DNA of 64,000 nucleotides from assembly GCA_934486705.1 (NCBI GenBank), contig CAKSQS010000002.1, positions 1-64,000 of the forward strand, given 5' to 3'. A program made the translations under genes and the position numbers. The DNA comes from an uncultured Eubacteriales bacterium (GTDB taxonomy: Bacteria; Bacillota; Clostridia; Oscillospirales; Acutalibacteraceae). Shown piece by piece: positions 53,501 to 61,110 of this stretch; positions within the stretch are counted from its first letter, which is position 1, and each line of letters opens with the position of its first letter. The notes below the pieces were generated by a model. That model was not told the origin of the DNA and did not search any database. It saw nothing but the letters and a program-made list of their open reading frames with translations.

Positions 53501-53933
53501 AAATTCCAAAATCTTCACTACCTACCCGGAGGATTGCGTGGGAAGAACAAGCGGCGATATAGGAATTAGGCGCAGCGGCGGAACGGAAACGAAGACCGAA
53601 AAGCCGTGCCGGCAGTGGAACGAAGATGAATTTGAATTTCAGCTGACGGAAAACCCCGATTTTTCCTCCACGCGTGATTTCAGAGCCGCAAAGCGGGATT
53701 ATTATTACGTTGCGGCATTGCGTGAGGACGGGCTGGGTATTGCGGCAGAGTCCGACGGAAACGGCGGAAGCGTACGGTTTGAAGCGGCGAACGGCGATGT
53801 GCTTATGCACATAAATTCGGAATGCGGCTCTGTAACGCTCGGTGAGTTCGGCGCTAACCGATTTGAGCTGCCGCAAAAAAGCGGCAGGTATTCGGGAAAG
53901 ATAAATTTACGGTTTTTTGACTTAAACGAATAA
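50502..53933 (+). CDS. GH2 family glycosidase, cytoplasmic
   Basis: Large 1143-residue GH2 enzyme: an N-terminal beta-sandwich extension (about 1-200), a GH2 sugar-binding domain (about 215-370), an immunoglobulin-like domain (about 375-480), a catalytic barrel (about 485-790) and a C-terminal beta-sandwich. Acid/base Glu609 lies in YSLGNESDW and the nucleophile Glu670 in VIYDEHAH. No signal peptide. GH2 covers beta-galactosidase, beta-glucuronidase, beta-mannosidase and arabinosidase activities; which applies is undetermined. Closely similar in plan to the lipoprotein enzyme encoded next. ATG after CGGAGAAG, 12 bases after the permease. Confidence 0.88.
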   Translation: MKAKNEIKSFTYFDGLVKNASLWADRLNYNGNTEYKKTAELYSPDEFKVSEKFEFHTVTRWKTEKGEEHCKYSVVHQDWRRFYSENMHASVHEFEKPQDLGGIRLTSEKDDIKIKAEVSDEGILWFSVGCIHAKRAGEAYFAEFKEPSRRFLRLVYEPENPECEPSFYPHEIIKAEVLSHESPSNEPPLFATEEEGIKSPVLFPEPFTDENREELIPLSGMWKMTDYPTADYWRTDTDISGYRDMPVPADADHFGSDIAKRAEESEKTCGAGAQVVYTQRINIPENMRGKEIILRFESVVSYARVFVNGCFVLSHRGAMTPFDCDITKFVQPGLDAVITVSAMIENLKPDFLMTRGICSYVWLFALPKTAMTVLRTVTDTENGNKTGVLTVREKLCCFGKKENAETRYTLISHDNTPKTLEAEEVSRSDDGSTVKKFRIADPLLWSAEIPQLYTLKAELYVNGENVFTNYSKIGFNSIEIKGNRLLVNGNEEKLHGVNWMCHSPYNGLAANYEQDRESLIKFKAANVNFIRTCHNPQKKYVHELCDELGIYVEEEGSTVFLSRWVPNIYEKYDYLVNPKYRSVFIEGYAQMMANVCSHASLLYYSLGNESDWSVNAEAARDYLRAADKKHPHKFSWGYSHPSGAVEIQSEHYTNPMWMGGNSEYPVIYDEHAHTIGENLAKIENDPSNRDMYAFRLREVWEAAYNKPGGLGIAVWNGREFAGIKNGEHNALFKPKWGELDLWNRAKPEFWHMRKIFSPVYIDESVVYGIPPHGNLLQIPVQNRYSQLDFGKIEMQCLINGEEYPAKLPLLQPGEKGYISLQRSEWLSGDEIFLSFTRKDDPIGNTLIDSFEIILEKPVKKMPFKQAAGGGDVTFFETQVESQVNSDCMHFWFGRNDGMIHGGKFKNKLLVKGGPYLNLGTNYPLTFNGASFITAEQNDEVKIVSEHFYKELENSVRITQFFKRNGKIEISFELEFPAEHSIDEVGITLRLKDVMRQIWERNSKIFTTYPEDCVGRTSGDIGIRRSGGTETKTEKPCRQWNEDEFEFQLTENPDFSSTRDFRAAKRDYYYVAALREDGLGIAAESDGNGGSVRFEAANGDVLMHINSECGSVTLGEFGANRFELPQKSGRYSGKINLRFFDLNE

Positions 53934-53952
53934 CGGCAGAACGGAGGACAAA

Positions 53953-56900
53953 ATGAAGAACATAAGGTTTATAAGAGCGGCGGGATTTTTGCTTGCAATG
54001 TGCATAACGTTTACCTCTTGCGGCAAAAACGGAGTGAACGGCAAAAAAGACGCGAACAACGGAAACCCGTATTCAAATATGAATATTAAAAAGCTGAGCG
54101 AGATTACAACCGCCACCGACGCAGATTACAACAATGCGTTAGTTGCCGAAACAGAGCTTTATGCCGACAGTATTGTAAATGTCGGCAGTGTGAAATACAA
54201 GGAAAAGGCAGAGCTGCCGGATATAAGCGGTAAATTCCCTGAATACGCGTATAAAGATTATTCCTATAAGGATTTCAAGACCTATATAGGCGACGGCTTT
54301 AAGAAAAGCGGAGCGTCCGCAATAAACGATAATTGGGAGTCCCTTACCACGGCGGACAGCAAGGTTTTTGAAATAGACTTTGAAAAGGATTTTGAAATTG
54401 CGAGCGTGACCGTTAAATGGTCGGGTAAAACCGCCGTTAAGGGCAGCGTTCAGGTATCGGACGATAAGTACACATGGTACGATTCGGTTGAGCGTTTAAT
54501 ACTCACTGCCGCGAAAAATCAGGTGACGGCTGAGGTTAACGAGACTCACAGAAGGTATTTGCGGCTCTATTTCCCGACGGCTGTTGATATTTCGCTTGTA
54601 AGCGACGTTGTTATTAAGGGCTGCCCGAGCAATCAGACTGCGGCAATACCCGAAGGACCTGAAACAAACGGCATTGCAAGACCCGTTATTTACCCCTACG
54701 CGGATAAGGTCGACGGGGTTAAAGAGCCGATAATCAGCCTTGCAGGCACTTGGAAATATACCGCCGAGCCGCAGGACGGCTTTTGGAAAAACGACGCCGA
54801 TGTTTCAAAATGGACGGATGTACCCGTACCCGGAGACCCCGATAACCTTAACGTCGGAGTGAGAACAAAGCATAAAAACAAATTGGACGGCAATTACCCA
54901 ACCGCATTCAGGCTTTGTACCTCAATACCGTCGGACTATAAAAATAAGGAAATATTACTGCAATTTGAGGGCGTAAACTATTATTCGCGAATATTTGTGA
55001 ACGGTCAGCTTGTAAGGACTCATAGGGGCGGCTCAACCGCGTTTACCTGCCTTATAACCGACTATGTTGAGCCCGGCAAGGACGCCGTTATAACCGTTGA
55101 AGCAACATACGAGATCGTTTCGGGCGAATCCGAGCTTTATCAGGGTATTATAGGCTATCCCAAGCTGATGGCTGTGCCGAAAGAAAGCATTTGCCGCATT
55201 CAGACCGATACAGACCTTGACGCTGCATATACAAATGCTACTCTTAATGTTTCGGCGGCGGCTTTTTCACGGAGCAACCCCGAGGGGAAATTTGAAATAT
55301 CGCTTAAAGACCCCGACGGAAAGGATGTTTCGCTTAAAAATACATCTGCCGCTTTCAAAAGCGAAAACAACCGCGATACGGTAATAACGAATGAAATAAA
55401 GAATGTTCAGAAATACGATGATGAGCACCCGAGACTTTACACCCTGACGGTATCCGCTGTTTCAAAGGACGGAAAGGTGACCGAGACTTTAACAAAAAAG
55501 GTCGGTTTTAAAAAGATAACAATAAACGGAAATCAATTTCTTGTAAACGGGCATTCTACAAAGCTGCGGGGTGCGGACTGGAATAACTTAAGCCCGAACG
55601 GCGGCTTGGTGGCGGATTACTGGTCGGACAGAGCGTCGCTTATAAAGCTTGCTGCGGCAAACGTCAATTATATAAGAACTGCGCACCATGCACAGTACAG
55701 CTATGTGTTCGATATATGCGATGAGCTGGGGATTTATGTTGAGGAAGAGTGCGGAATTGCTATGGTTTGCCGGTGGACTCCCTCAAATTACGAAAAGTAT
55801 GAAAAGCTTTGCAACCCTGCGGAATCGGATTACTACCTGAAATATTATGCCGATATGGTTGAGGGCAGCCGCTCGCGCGCAAGTCTGCTTTTCTATTCGC
55901 TCGGCAACGAAAGCGACTGGGGAGCGAATATTGAGGCGGGCAGAGATTATATAAAGGCGGTTGACGGAAAACACCCGACCAAGTTCTCATGGGGTAAATT
56001 GCAGCCCTCGGAAACCTCGACCGATATATTCAGCGTGCATTACCCGACGGTTGGCGAGATTTATAATAATACCGCAACCTCCGTTCCATACATATACGAC
56101 GAATACGCCCATGTTTACGGACATAACAGGGCAGCGTATTACGAAGACCCCGCCGTGCCTGAGCAGTGGGATCTGGAAAAGCTTTGGAATTTGATTTATA
56201 AACAGGCAGGCGGCCTCGGCGGAGCTATATGGCATTCAAGGGATATGGCTACAATGACTCCGAAAGGGGCGGAAAAATACTTTGTCAGGTATTGGGGCTT
56301 GCTTGATACCTGGAACAGAGAAAAGGAAGAATACTGGATAACCAAAACCGCGTATTCTCCCGTTCATATTGACGACGACAAGGTGTACGGTGTTCCGTCC
56401 TCGGGTACGCTTTCAATACCTGTTGAAAACCGTTATCAGAACACAAATCTTAATGAAATTACGGTGGAGTGCACCGTAAACGGCAAAAAGACGGACGTAA
56501 AAATGCCCGACATTGCGGCAACCAAGAGCGGAAACATTGATATTAAGTATGACGGCTTTAAAAACGGCGATGTTGTACATCTTATTTTCAGAAATAACAA
56601 CGGAAAGCTTTTGAACCTTATTGTAAACGAATACGAGTTTACAATAGACGGAAGAAAAGGTCCTGAATTTGCGGGCGTATCGGGAGACGCGCCGAGCGTA
56701 AATGACGCCGACGGAAAAATAACCGTATCGGGCAAGGACTTTAATATCGTGTTTGATAAATCAACCGGCAAGATAACCGATGGCAAGGTAAACGGCAAAA
56801 CCACCGTTATAGGCGGACCTGACCTTAATCTCGGCAGATTTATAAGCCTGACAAAGTGGAAGCTTAACTCCATATCCTGCGCTGCGTCGGGCAGCGAGGC

Positions 56901-57528
56901 GGTCGTTACCGTTTCGGGCTCGTACAGCGAGGTTTCATCGGTCACATTTAATATTAAAATTGACGGCACGGGCAGAATGAACACTGAATTTACCGCGGCG
57001 CTGCCGGGCGGCTCGGTAGAGGAAATAGGCGTTACATATGTTATGCCCGCGTTAAAGGAATTTACCTGGAAATCAGATGTTTACAGATATTCCGTACTGC
57101 CCGAGTACAGTGTGGCAAGGCTCGGCGGAACTGCCGTTCCGTACAGGGAAGGCACTTCTACAAAATCTCCGCTTGATACGCCCGTATGGCAAAAGCTTAT
57201 GGACACGGTAACCCCCGGAATTGCGGACGACGGCGTTTCGAGATTTACCGATGATTTCAGGGCAAGAAAGCAAAACCTGTTCTATTCGCAGTATGTTACA
57301 AAGGATTCGGCTGCGGTTATATTTGAGTCCGACGGCAAGGGGGCGGCGAGAGCAGCCGCATTTGCCGATAAAAAGGACGCAGTTAAGGTAATGCTCAGCT
57401 GTAAGTGGGGTCATATTCAATCCGACGGCGAATTTGCGGCGGTTTATGACGAAAAAATACAGTCTTCGGGTAATTTCAGCGGAAATATAGTTTTAAGATT
57501 ATCGGCGGAAAAAATTTACGATAAGTAA
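53953..57528 (+). CDS. GH2 family glycosidase, surface lipoprotein
   Basis: Protein of 1191 residues with lipobox FTSC (Cys23), so it acts outside the membrane. A discoidin-like beta-sandwich (about 100-235, with VQVSDDKYTWYDS) precedes the GH2 sugar-binding, immunoglobulin-like and barrel domains. Acid/base Glu653 lies in YSLGNESDW and nucleophile Glu717 in YIYDEYAH. A C-terminal beta-sandwich follows. Paralogue of the cytoplasmic enzyme immediately upstream: the pair probably attacks the same linkage outside and inside the cell. ATG after ACGGAGGAC. Confidence 0.88.
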   Translation: MKNIRFIRAAGFLLAMCITFTSCGKNGVNGKKDANNGNPYSNMNIKKLSEITTATDADYNNALVAETELYADSIVNVGSVKYKEKAELPDISGKFPEYAYKDYSYKDFKTYIGDGFKKSGASAINDNWESLTTADSKVFEIDFEKDFEIASVTVKWSGKTAVKGSVQVSDDKYTWYDSVERLILTAAKNQVTAEVNETHRRYLRLYFPTAVDISLVSDVVIKGCPSNQTAAIPEGPETNGIARPVIYPYADKVDGVKEPIISLAGTWKYTAEPQDGFWKNDADVSKWTDVPVPGDPDNLNVGVRTKHKNKLDGNYPTAFRLCTSIPSDYKNKEILLQFEGVNYYSRIFVNGQLVRTHRGGSTAFTCLITDYVEPGKDAVITVEATYEIVSGESELYQGIIGYPKLMAVPKESICRIQTDTDLDAAYTNATLNVSAAAFSRSNPEGKFEISLKDPDGKDVSLKNTSAAFKSENNRDTVITNEIKNVQKYDDEHPRLYTLTVSAVSKDGKVTETLTKKVGFKKITINGNQFLVNGHSTKLRGADWNNLSPNGGLVADYWSDRASLIKLAAANVNYIRTAHHAQYSYVFDICDELGIYVEEECGIAMVCRWTPSNYEKYEKLCNPAESDYYLKYYADMVEGSRSRASLLFYSLGNESDWGANIEAGRDYIKAVDGKHPTKFSWGKLQPSETSTDIFSVHYPTVGEIYNNTATSVPYIYDEYAHVYGHNRAAYYEDPAVPEQWDLEKLWNLIYKQAGGLGGAIWHSRDMATMTPKGAEKYFVRYWGLLDTWNREKEEYWITKTAYSPVHIDDDKVYGVPSSGTLSIPVENRYQNTNLNEITVECTVNGKKTDVKMPDIAATKSGNIDIKYDGFKNGDVVHLIFRNNNGKLLNLIVNEYEFTIDGRKGPEFAGVSGDAPSVNDADGKITVSGKDFNIVFDKSTGKITDGKVNGKTTVIGGPDLNLGRFISLTKWKLNSISCAASGSEAVVTVSGSYSEVSSVTFNIKIDGTGRMNTEFTAALPGGSVEEIGVTYVMPALKEFTWKSDVYRYSVLPEYSVARLGGTAVPYREGTSTKSPLDTPVWQKLMDTVTPGIADDGVSRFTDDFRARKQNLFYSQYVTKDSAAVIFESDGKGAARAAAFADKKDAVKVMLSCKWGHIQSDGEFAAVYDEKIQSSGNFSGNIVLRLSAEKIYDK

Positions 57529-57614
57529 ATTTATGCCGACAGTGATGTTGTTTTAAGGGGGACAACCGCGGTGTTCTCCTTTGGACATATAATAAAAAGA
57601 AAGGTTGGAAAATT

Positions 57615-60600
57615 TTGAAATCATTAAATTGCAAAAATAAGACAAAAAAATGTATTTCTCTCCTATCGGCGGGCGCGCTGCTTTTGTCCGCGCTCGCGGG
57701 CAGCTTTTCCGTATCTGCGGCGGACGCCGTAATAAATGTTAAGGATTACAGTAATTTAGCGACGGCTGATAACTGGACTCCGGCAATTCAAAAGGCAATT
57801 GACGAGGCTTCAAAAACGGGTGCTGCCGTTTACATTCCGTCGGGCGAATACCCCTGCGAGCCTGCGGAAGAAACGGAAGATTGGGAGGTTACTCCCGCTA
57901 CGTTTTATTTGCCCGACGCCGCCGTTACGATTATGGGCGACGGCGAGGAAACCGTGCTTTACAAGCCGAGAAATGAAAGCGTTACGGCAAACTCGGCGGC
58001 AATGTTCCGCACGGCCTATAATTCCTCTGCGGAAATAACAATCAAAAATATTAAAATAAGGGGAAACAACAACCCCGGTTCAAATTACGGGCTGATAGAC
58101 GGCATTGTTCTGAACGGCAGCTCAAACACTACGGTTGAAAATGTTGCTGTTGACGGAACAAAGCGCCACGGTATTTATATGATCGCGGGCGCAAATAACA
58201 ACAAAATCGTAAATCCCGTTATAAGCAATACCAACCGTGAAATGCTCGGCTGCGGTATTCAGTTGGAGGGCGCGTATGACAACACGGTAATAAACCCGGT
58301 TATTACAAATTCGGGTGCTAACGCCATTGATTTGTCGCTCTGGGCTCCCGGCGGAATCTATCCCGCAAACGACGGCTCAAACGGCTCGCCCTACAGCTCA
58401 TCCGACAATTTCCGCTCAACAGGCAACGTAATTACCGGCGGTATGATTGCGGGCACAGGGGTTGATAACGGCGACATAGGCGGCGGAGCGTTTGAAAATA
58501 ACGACAACGACGACGATTATTACGGGCTTAATATTATTAAAGGCAGCAACGGCAATAAAATATCCTTAGAGCTTATACGCGATGTGAGAATTGCGGATAA
58601 TTATAACACAAAGGCTGCCGCAATAAGACTGTATGAGGTTGAAAACAACGAAATTAACATTAAGCAGGTTTACAATACAAAGCAGTATGTTTTGGCGTTC
58701 AAAAGCACCTGCCGGAATAACAGCGTTACAGTAGACGAGGCGTGTAAAATCGGTGCGGCGGCTGCAAATGACGCAGCATACTATGAAAGCAACACCGTAT
58801 CAATAACCGAGGAAGAATTTGAAGCGCCGGGAAATGTTATTCGCGCAAAGCTCAATTTCACAAACGGCGAAGACGGTGTGGCAAAAACAAGCCAAATACA
58901 GCTGTATGATGAGCATTTCAAGTATTCGCCCGAAAGATTCGGACTGTATAAGGACGGCAACCTGACCTCAGTCGAAACGTCTTGGAAGCTTGAATACGAC
59001 TACGCGCTTTCCGATGCGGTTGTAGGTATAGGAAATATTCAGGTTCAGGGTGCGGGCAACTGGAGAGCTGTAGGTGATGAAAAGGCTGACAGAACGGACG
59101 GTACGGGCGTTTGGAAAAAAGCGGTAATCAGCCTTGAGTCGCTTGCCGGCACGCAGCCGCTTTACTGCCTTGCTTTGTCTTCAAGCACTACGGCGGCGGT
59201 TGATACAAACAAAACATACTACGCCTACTATAGAAACATAAGAATAGTTGACGGCGAGGGAAATGTTAAATATGCATTTACCGATAATGATATAACTTCG
59301 TCTGACCTTAAGATGCGTGTATGGGGCAGCGAATCCAATCTTAACACTACCGTTGATGCGGTGCTTGACCCGTATTTCTATGTTGATGAAAACGTGCCGA
59401 CAGCCGATAAGGTAATCCGTGCGGCGGTTAAGTTTACAAACGGCGATGAGGGTGTGTCAAAGACAAGCCAATTACAGCTGTATGATGAGCATTTCAGGTA
59501 TTCGCCCGAAAGATTCGGACTGTATAAGGACGGCAACCTGACCTCAGTCGAAACGTCTTGGAAGCTTGAATATGACTACGCGCTTTCCGACGCGATTGTA
59601 GGTATGGGAAATATTCAGGTTCAGGGCGCGGGCAACTGGAGAGTTGCAGGCGATGAAAAGGCTGACAGAACGGATGGTACGGGCGTTTGGAAAAAAGCGG
59701 TAATCAGCCTTGAGTCGCTTGCCGGCACGCAGCCGCTTTACTGCCTTGCTTTGTCTGTGAGCACTACGGCGGCGGTTGATACAAACAAAACATATTACTC
59801 CTACTATAAAAACATAAGAATAGTTGACGGCGAGGGAAATGTTAAATATACATTTACCGATAACGAATTAACCTCGTCCGAGCTGAACCCGAGGGTATGG
59901 GGCAGTGAAAATAACGCCAATACAACACTTTCGGTAGTTAACGACCCGTATTTTGCAGCGACAAAAGAGGATAAGGTAATTCAGGCGGCAATTAAGTTTA
60001 CAAACGGCGAAGAGGGTGTGTCAAAGACAAGTCAATTGCAGTTGTTCGATGAGAATTTCAAGTATTCGCCCGAAAGATTCGGACTGTACAAGGACGGCAA
60101 CCTGACCTTAATTACAGGGTCTGACTGGGCGCTTGAATACGACTACGCACTATCCGACGCGGTTGTGGGTATGGGAAATATTCAGATTCAGAGCGCGGGC
60201 AATTGGGGATGTGCGGGTGACCCCGCGGCGGATCGTACCGATGGAGTAGCTGCTTGGAAAAAAGCGGTAGTCAGCCTTGAGCCGCTTGGCTGCAACAACG
60301 GTTATACGCAGCCGCTTTACTGCCTTGCTTTGTCTGTAAGCACTACGGCGGCGGTTGATACAAACAAAACATACTACGCCTACTATAAAAATATAAGAAT
60401 AGTTGACGGCGAGGGAAATGTTAAATATGCATTTACCGACAGCGACCTGATTTCATCAGAACTGAACCCGAGAGTTTGGGGCAGTGAAAATAACGCCAAT
60501 ACAACACTTTCGGTAGTGGACGGCGTACATGCCGTAACGACAGAGTGCGGCGGCAACGGTACTGCCGAGGTTGGCTGTATGACCGCAGCCGGCAGCGAAA

Positions 60601-60926
60601 AAGCCTTTATTACAAAGCCGGATACAGGGTATAGAGTTGAAAGCATAACTGCGGACGGCGTTGAGATAGTAAAGAACGCCCGCAACAGCTATTCCTTTAA
60701 GATGCCTAACGCCGATGTTAAGCTTAATATTACCTTTACTGCCATAACAAAAGGCGATATTGATGAGGACGGAAGTATCGGCAGTGCCGATGTTGCCTCG
60801 CTCAAAAAAATAATTTTAGGCGCATACGGCAATCTTGACGAATACGAGAGCTTTGCCGCAAGAGTAAGGGGCACAGATAAAATTGATATAAGAGACCTTA
60901 TTGCTCTGAAAAAAGCCTGCGCTTAA
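57615..60926 (+). CDS. Dockerin-bearing beta-helix protein with three novel ~180-residue repeats
   Basis: Protein of 1103 residues: signal peptide (1-35), a right-handed beta-helix of the pectate-lyase-3/GH28-like superfamily (about 40-400; INVKDYSN...AIQKAIDEA and a Gly/Asn-rich coil series), three tandem copies of the repeat also present in the 35702 protein (about 408-590, 600-780 and 787-972), a bacterial-repeat beta domain (about 975-1042) and a C-terminal dockerin (about 1045-1103; GDIDEDGSIGSADV and a degenerate second loop GTDKIDIRDL). Probably a polysaccharide lyase or hydrolase docked onto a cohesin scaffold; catalytic residues were not identified. The start is TTG at 57615, with AAAGG ten bases upstream. 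The 86-base gap before it holds an imperfect hairpin (about 57554-57580). Confidence 0.75.
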   Translation: MKSLNCKNKTKKCISLLSAGALLLSALAGSFSVSAADAVINVKDYSNLATADNWTPAIQKAIDEASKTGAAVYIPSGEYPCEPAEETEDWEVTPATFYLPDAAVTIMGDGEETVLYKPRNESVTANSAAMFRTAYNSSAEITIKNIKIRGNNNPGSNYGLIDGIVLNGSSNTTVENVAVDGTKRHGIYMIAGANNNKIVNPVISNTNREMLGCGIQLEGAYDNTVINPVITNSGANAIDLSLWAPGGIYPANDGSNGSPYSSSDNFRSTGNVITGGMIAGTGVDNGDIGGGAFENNDNDDDYYGLNIIKGSNGNKISLELIRDVRIADNYNTKAAAIRLYEVENNEINIKQVYNTKQYVLAFKSTCRNNSVTVDEACKIGAAAANDAAYYESNTVSITEEEFEAPGNVIRAKLNFTNGEDGVAKTSQIQLYDEHFKYSPERFGLYKDGNLTSVETSWKLEYDYALSDAVVGIGNIQVQGAGNWRAVGDEKADRTDGTGVWKKAVISLESLAGTQPLYCLALSSSTTAAVDTNKTYYAYYRNIRIVDGEGNVKYAFTDNDITSSDLKMRVWGSESNLNTTVDAVLDPYFYVDENVPTADKVIRAAVKFTNGDEGVSKTSQLQLYDEHFRYSPERFGLYKDGNLTSVETSWKLEYDYALSDAIVGMGNIQVQGAGNWRVAGDEKADRTDGTGVWKKAVISLESLAGTQPLYCLALSVSTTAAVDTNKTYYSYYKNIRIVDGEGNVKYTFTDNELTSSELNPRVWGSENNANTTLSVVNDPYFAATKEDKVIQAAIKFTNGEEGVSKTSQLQLFDENFKYSPERFGLYKDGNLTLITGSDWALEYDYALSDAVVGMGNIQIQSAGNWGCAGDPAADRTDGVAAWKKAVVSLEPLGCNNGYTQPLYCLALSVSTTAAVDTNKTYYAYYKNIRIVDGEGNVKYAFTDSDLISSELNPRVWGSENNANTTLSVVDGVHAVTTECGGNGTAEVGCMTAAGSEKAFITKPDTGYRVESITADGVEIVKNARNSYSFKMPNADVKLNITFTAITKGDIDEDGSIGSADVASLKKIILGAYGNLDEYESFAARVRGTDKIDIRDLIALKKACA
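58836..60530 (+). repeat. Three tandem DNA repeats of about 550 bases inside the beta-helix gene
   Basis: Copies begin near 58836, 59412 and 59975. Copies 1 and 2 are almost identical at the DNA level over long stretches (for example around 58923-59010 and 59499-59586). Copy 3 agrees in the first 60 bases of that stretch and in the C-terminal third, but differs between. This pattern points to recent duplication or gene conversion. Confidence 0.88.
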
Positions 60927-60974
60927 AAAACAATAAGCGCATTGCAAAGGCTTAAAATTTAAAAGAATACCTTT

Positions 60975-61063
60975 CTGTCACCAAAGTGACAGCCCCCACA
61001 CTATGGGGAAGCCCCCTCTGTTTCGGCTTTGCCGAAAAGAGGGGGCAGGCGGCAAAGCTGCCG
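60975..61063. repeat. REP-like cluster of palindromes
   Basis: Four consecutive hairpins: CTGTCAC/GTGACAG (60975-60992), CCCC/GGGG (60993-61008), a long GC-rich stem with a TTTCGGC/GCCGAAA top (61011-61046) and CGGCA/TGCCG (61050-61063). The arrangement resembles dispersed intergenic palindromic units seen in many gut Clostridia. It lies 49 bases beyond the beta-helix gene and may also act as its terminator or an mRNA 3' stabiliser. The 184-base gap has no gene. Confidence 0.7.
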
Positions 61064-61110
61064 TATGATATTTGAGATTTAACATATGAAGTCTAAATTG
61101 AGTGTGATTT

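Noticed and set aside
57588..57593. TATAAT box before the beta-helix gene, considered as a new promoter
   Set aside because: No acceptable -35 hexamer lies 16-18 bases upstream and there is no extended -10, so the gene is treated as part of the upstream unit.
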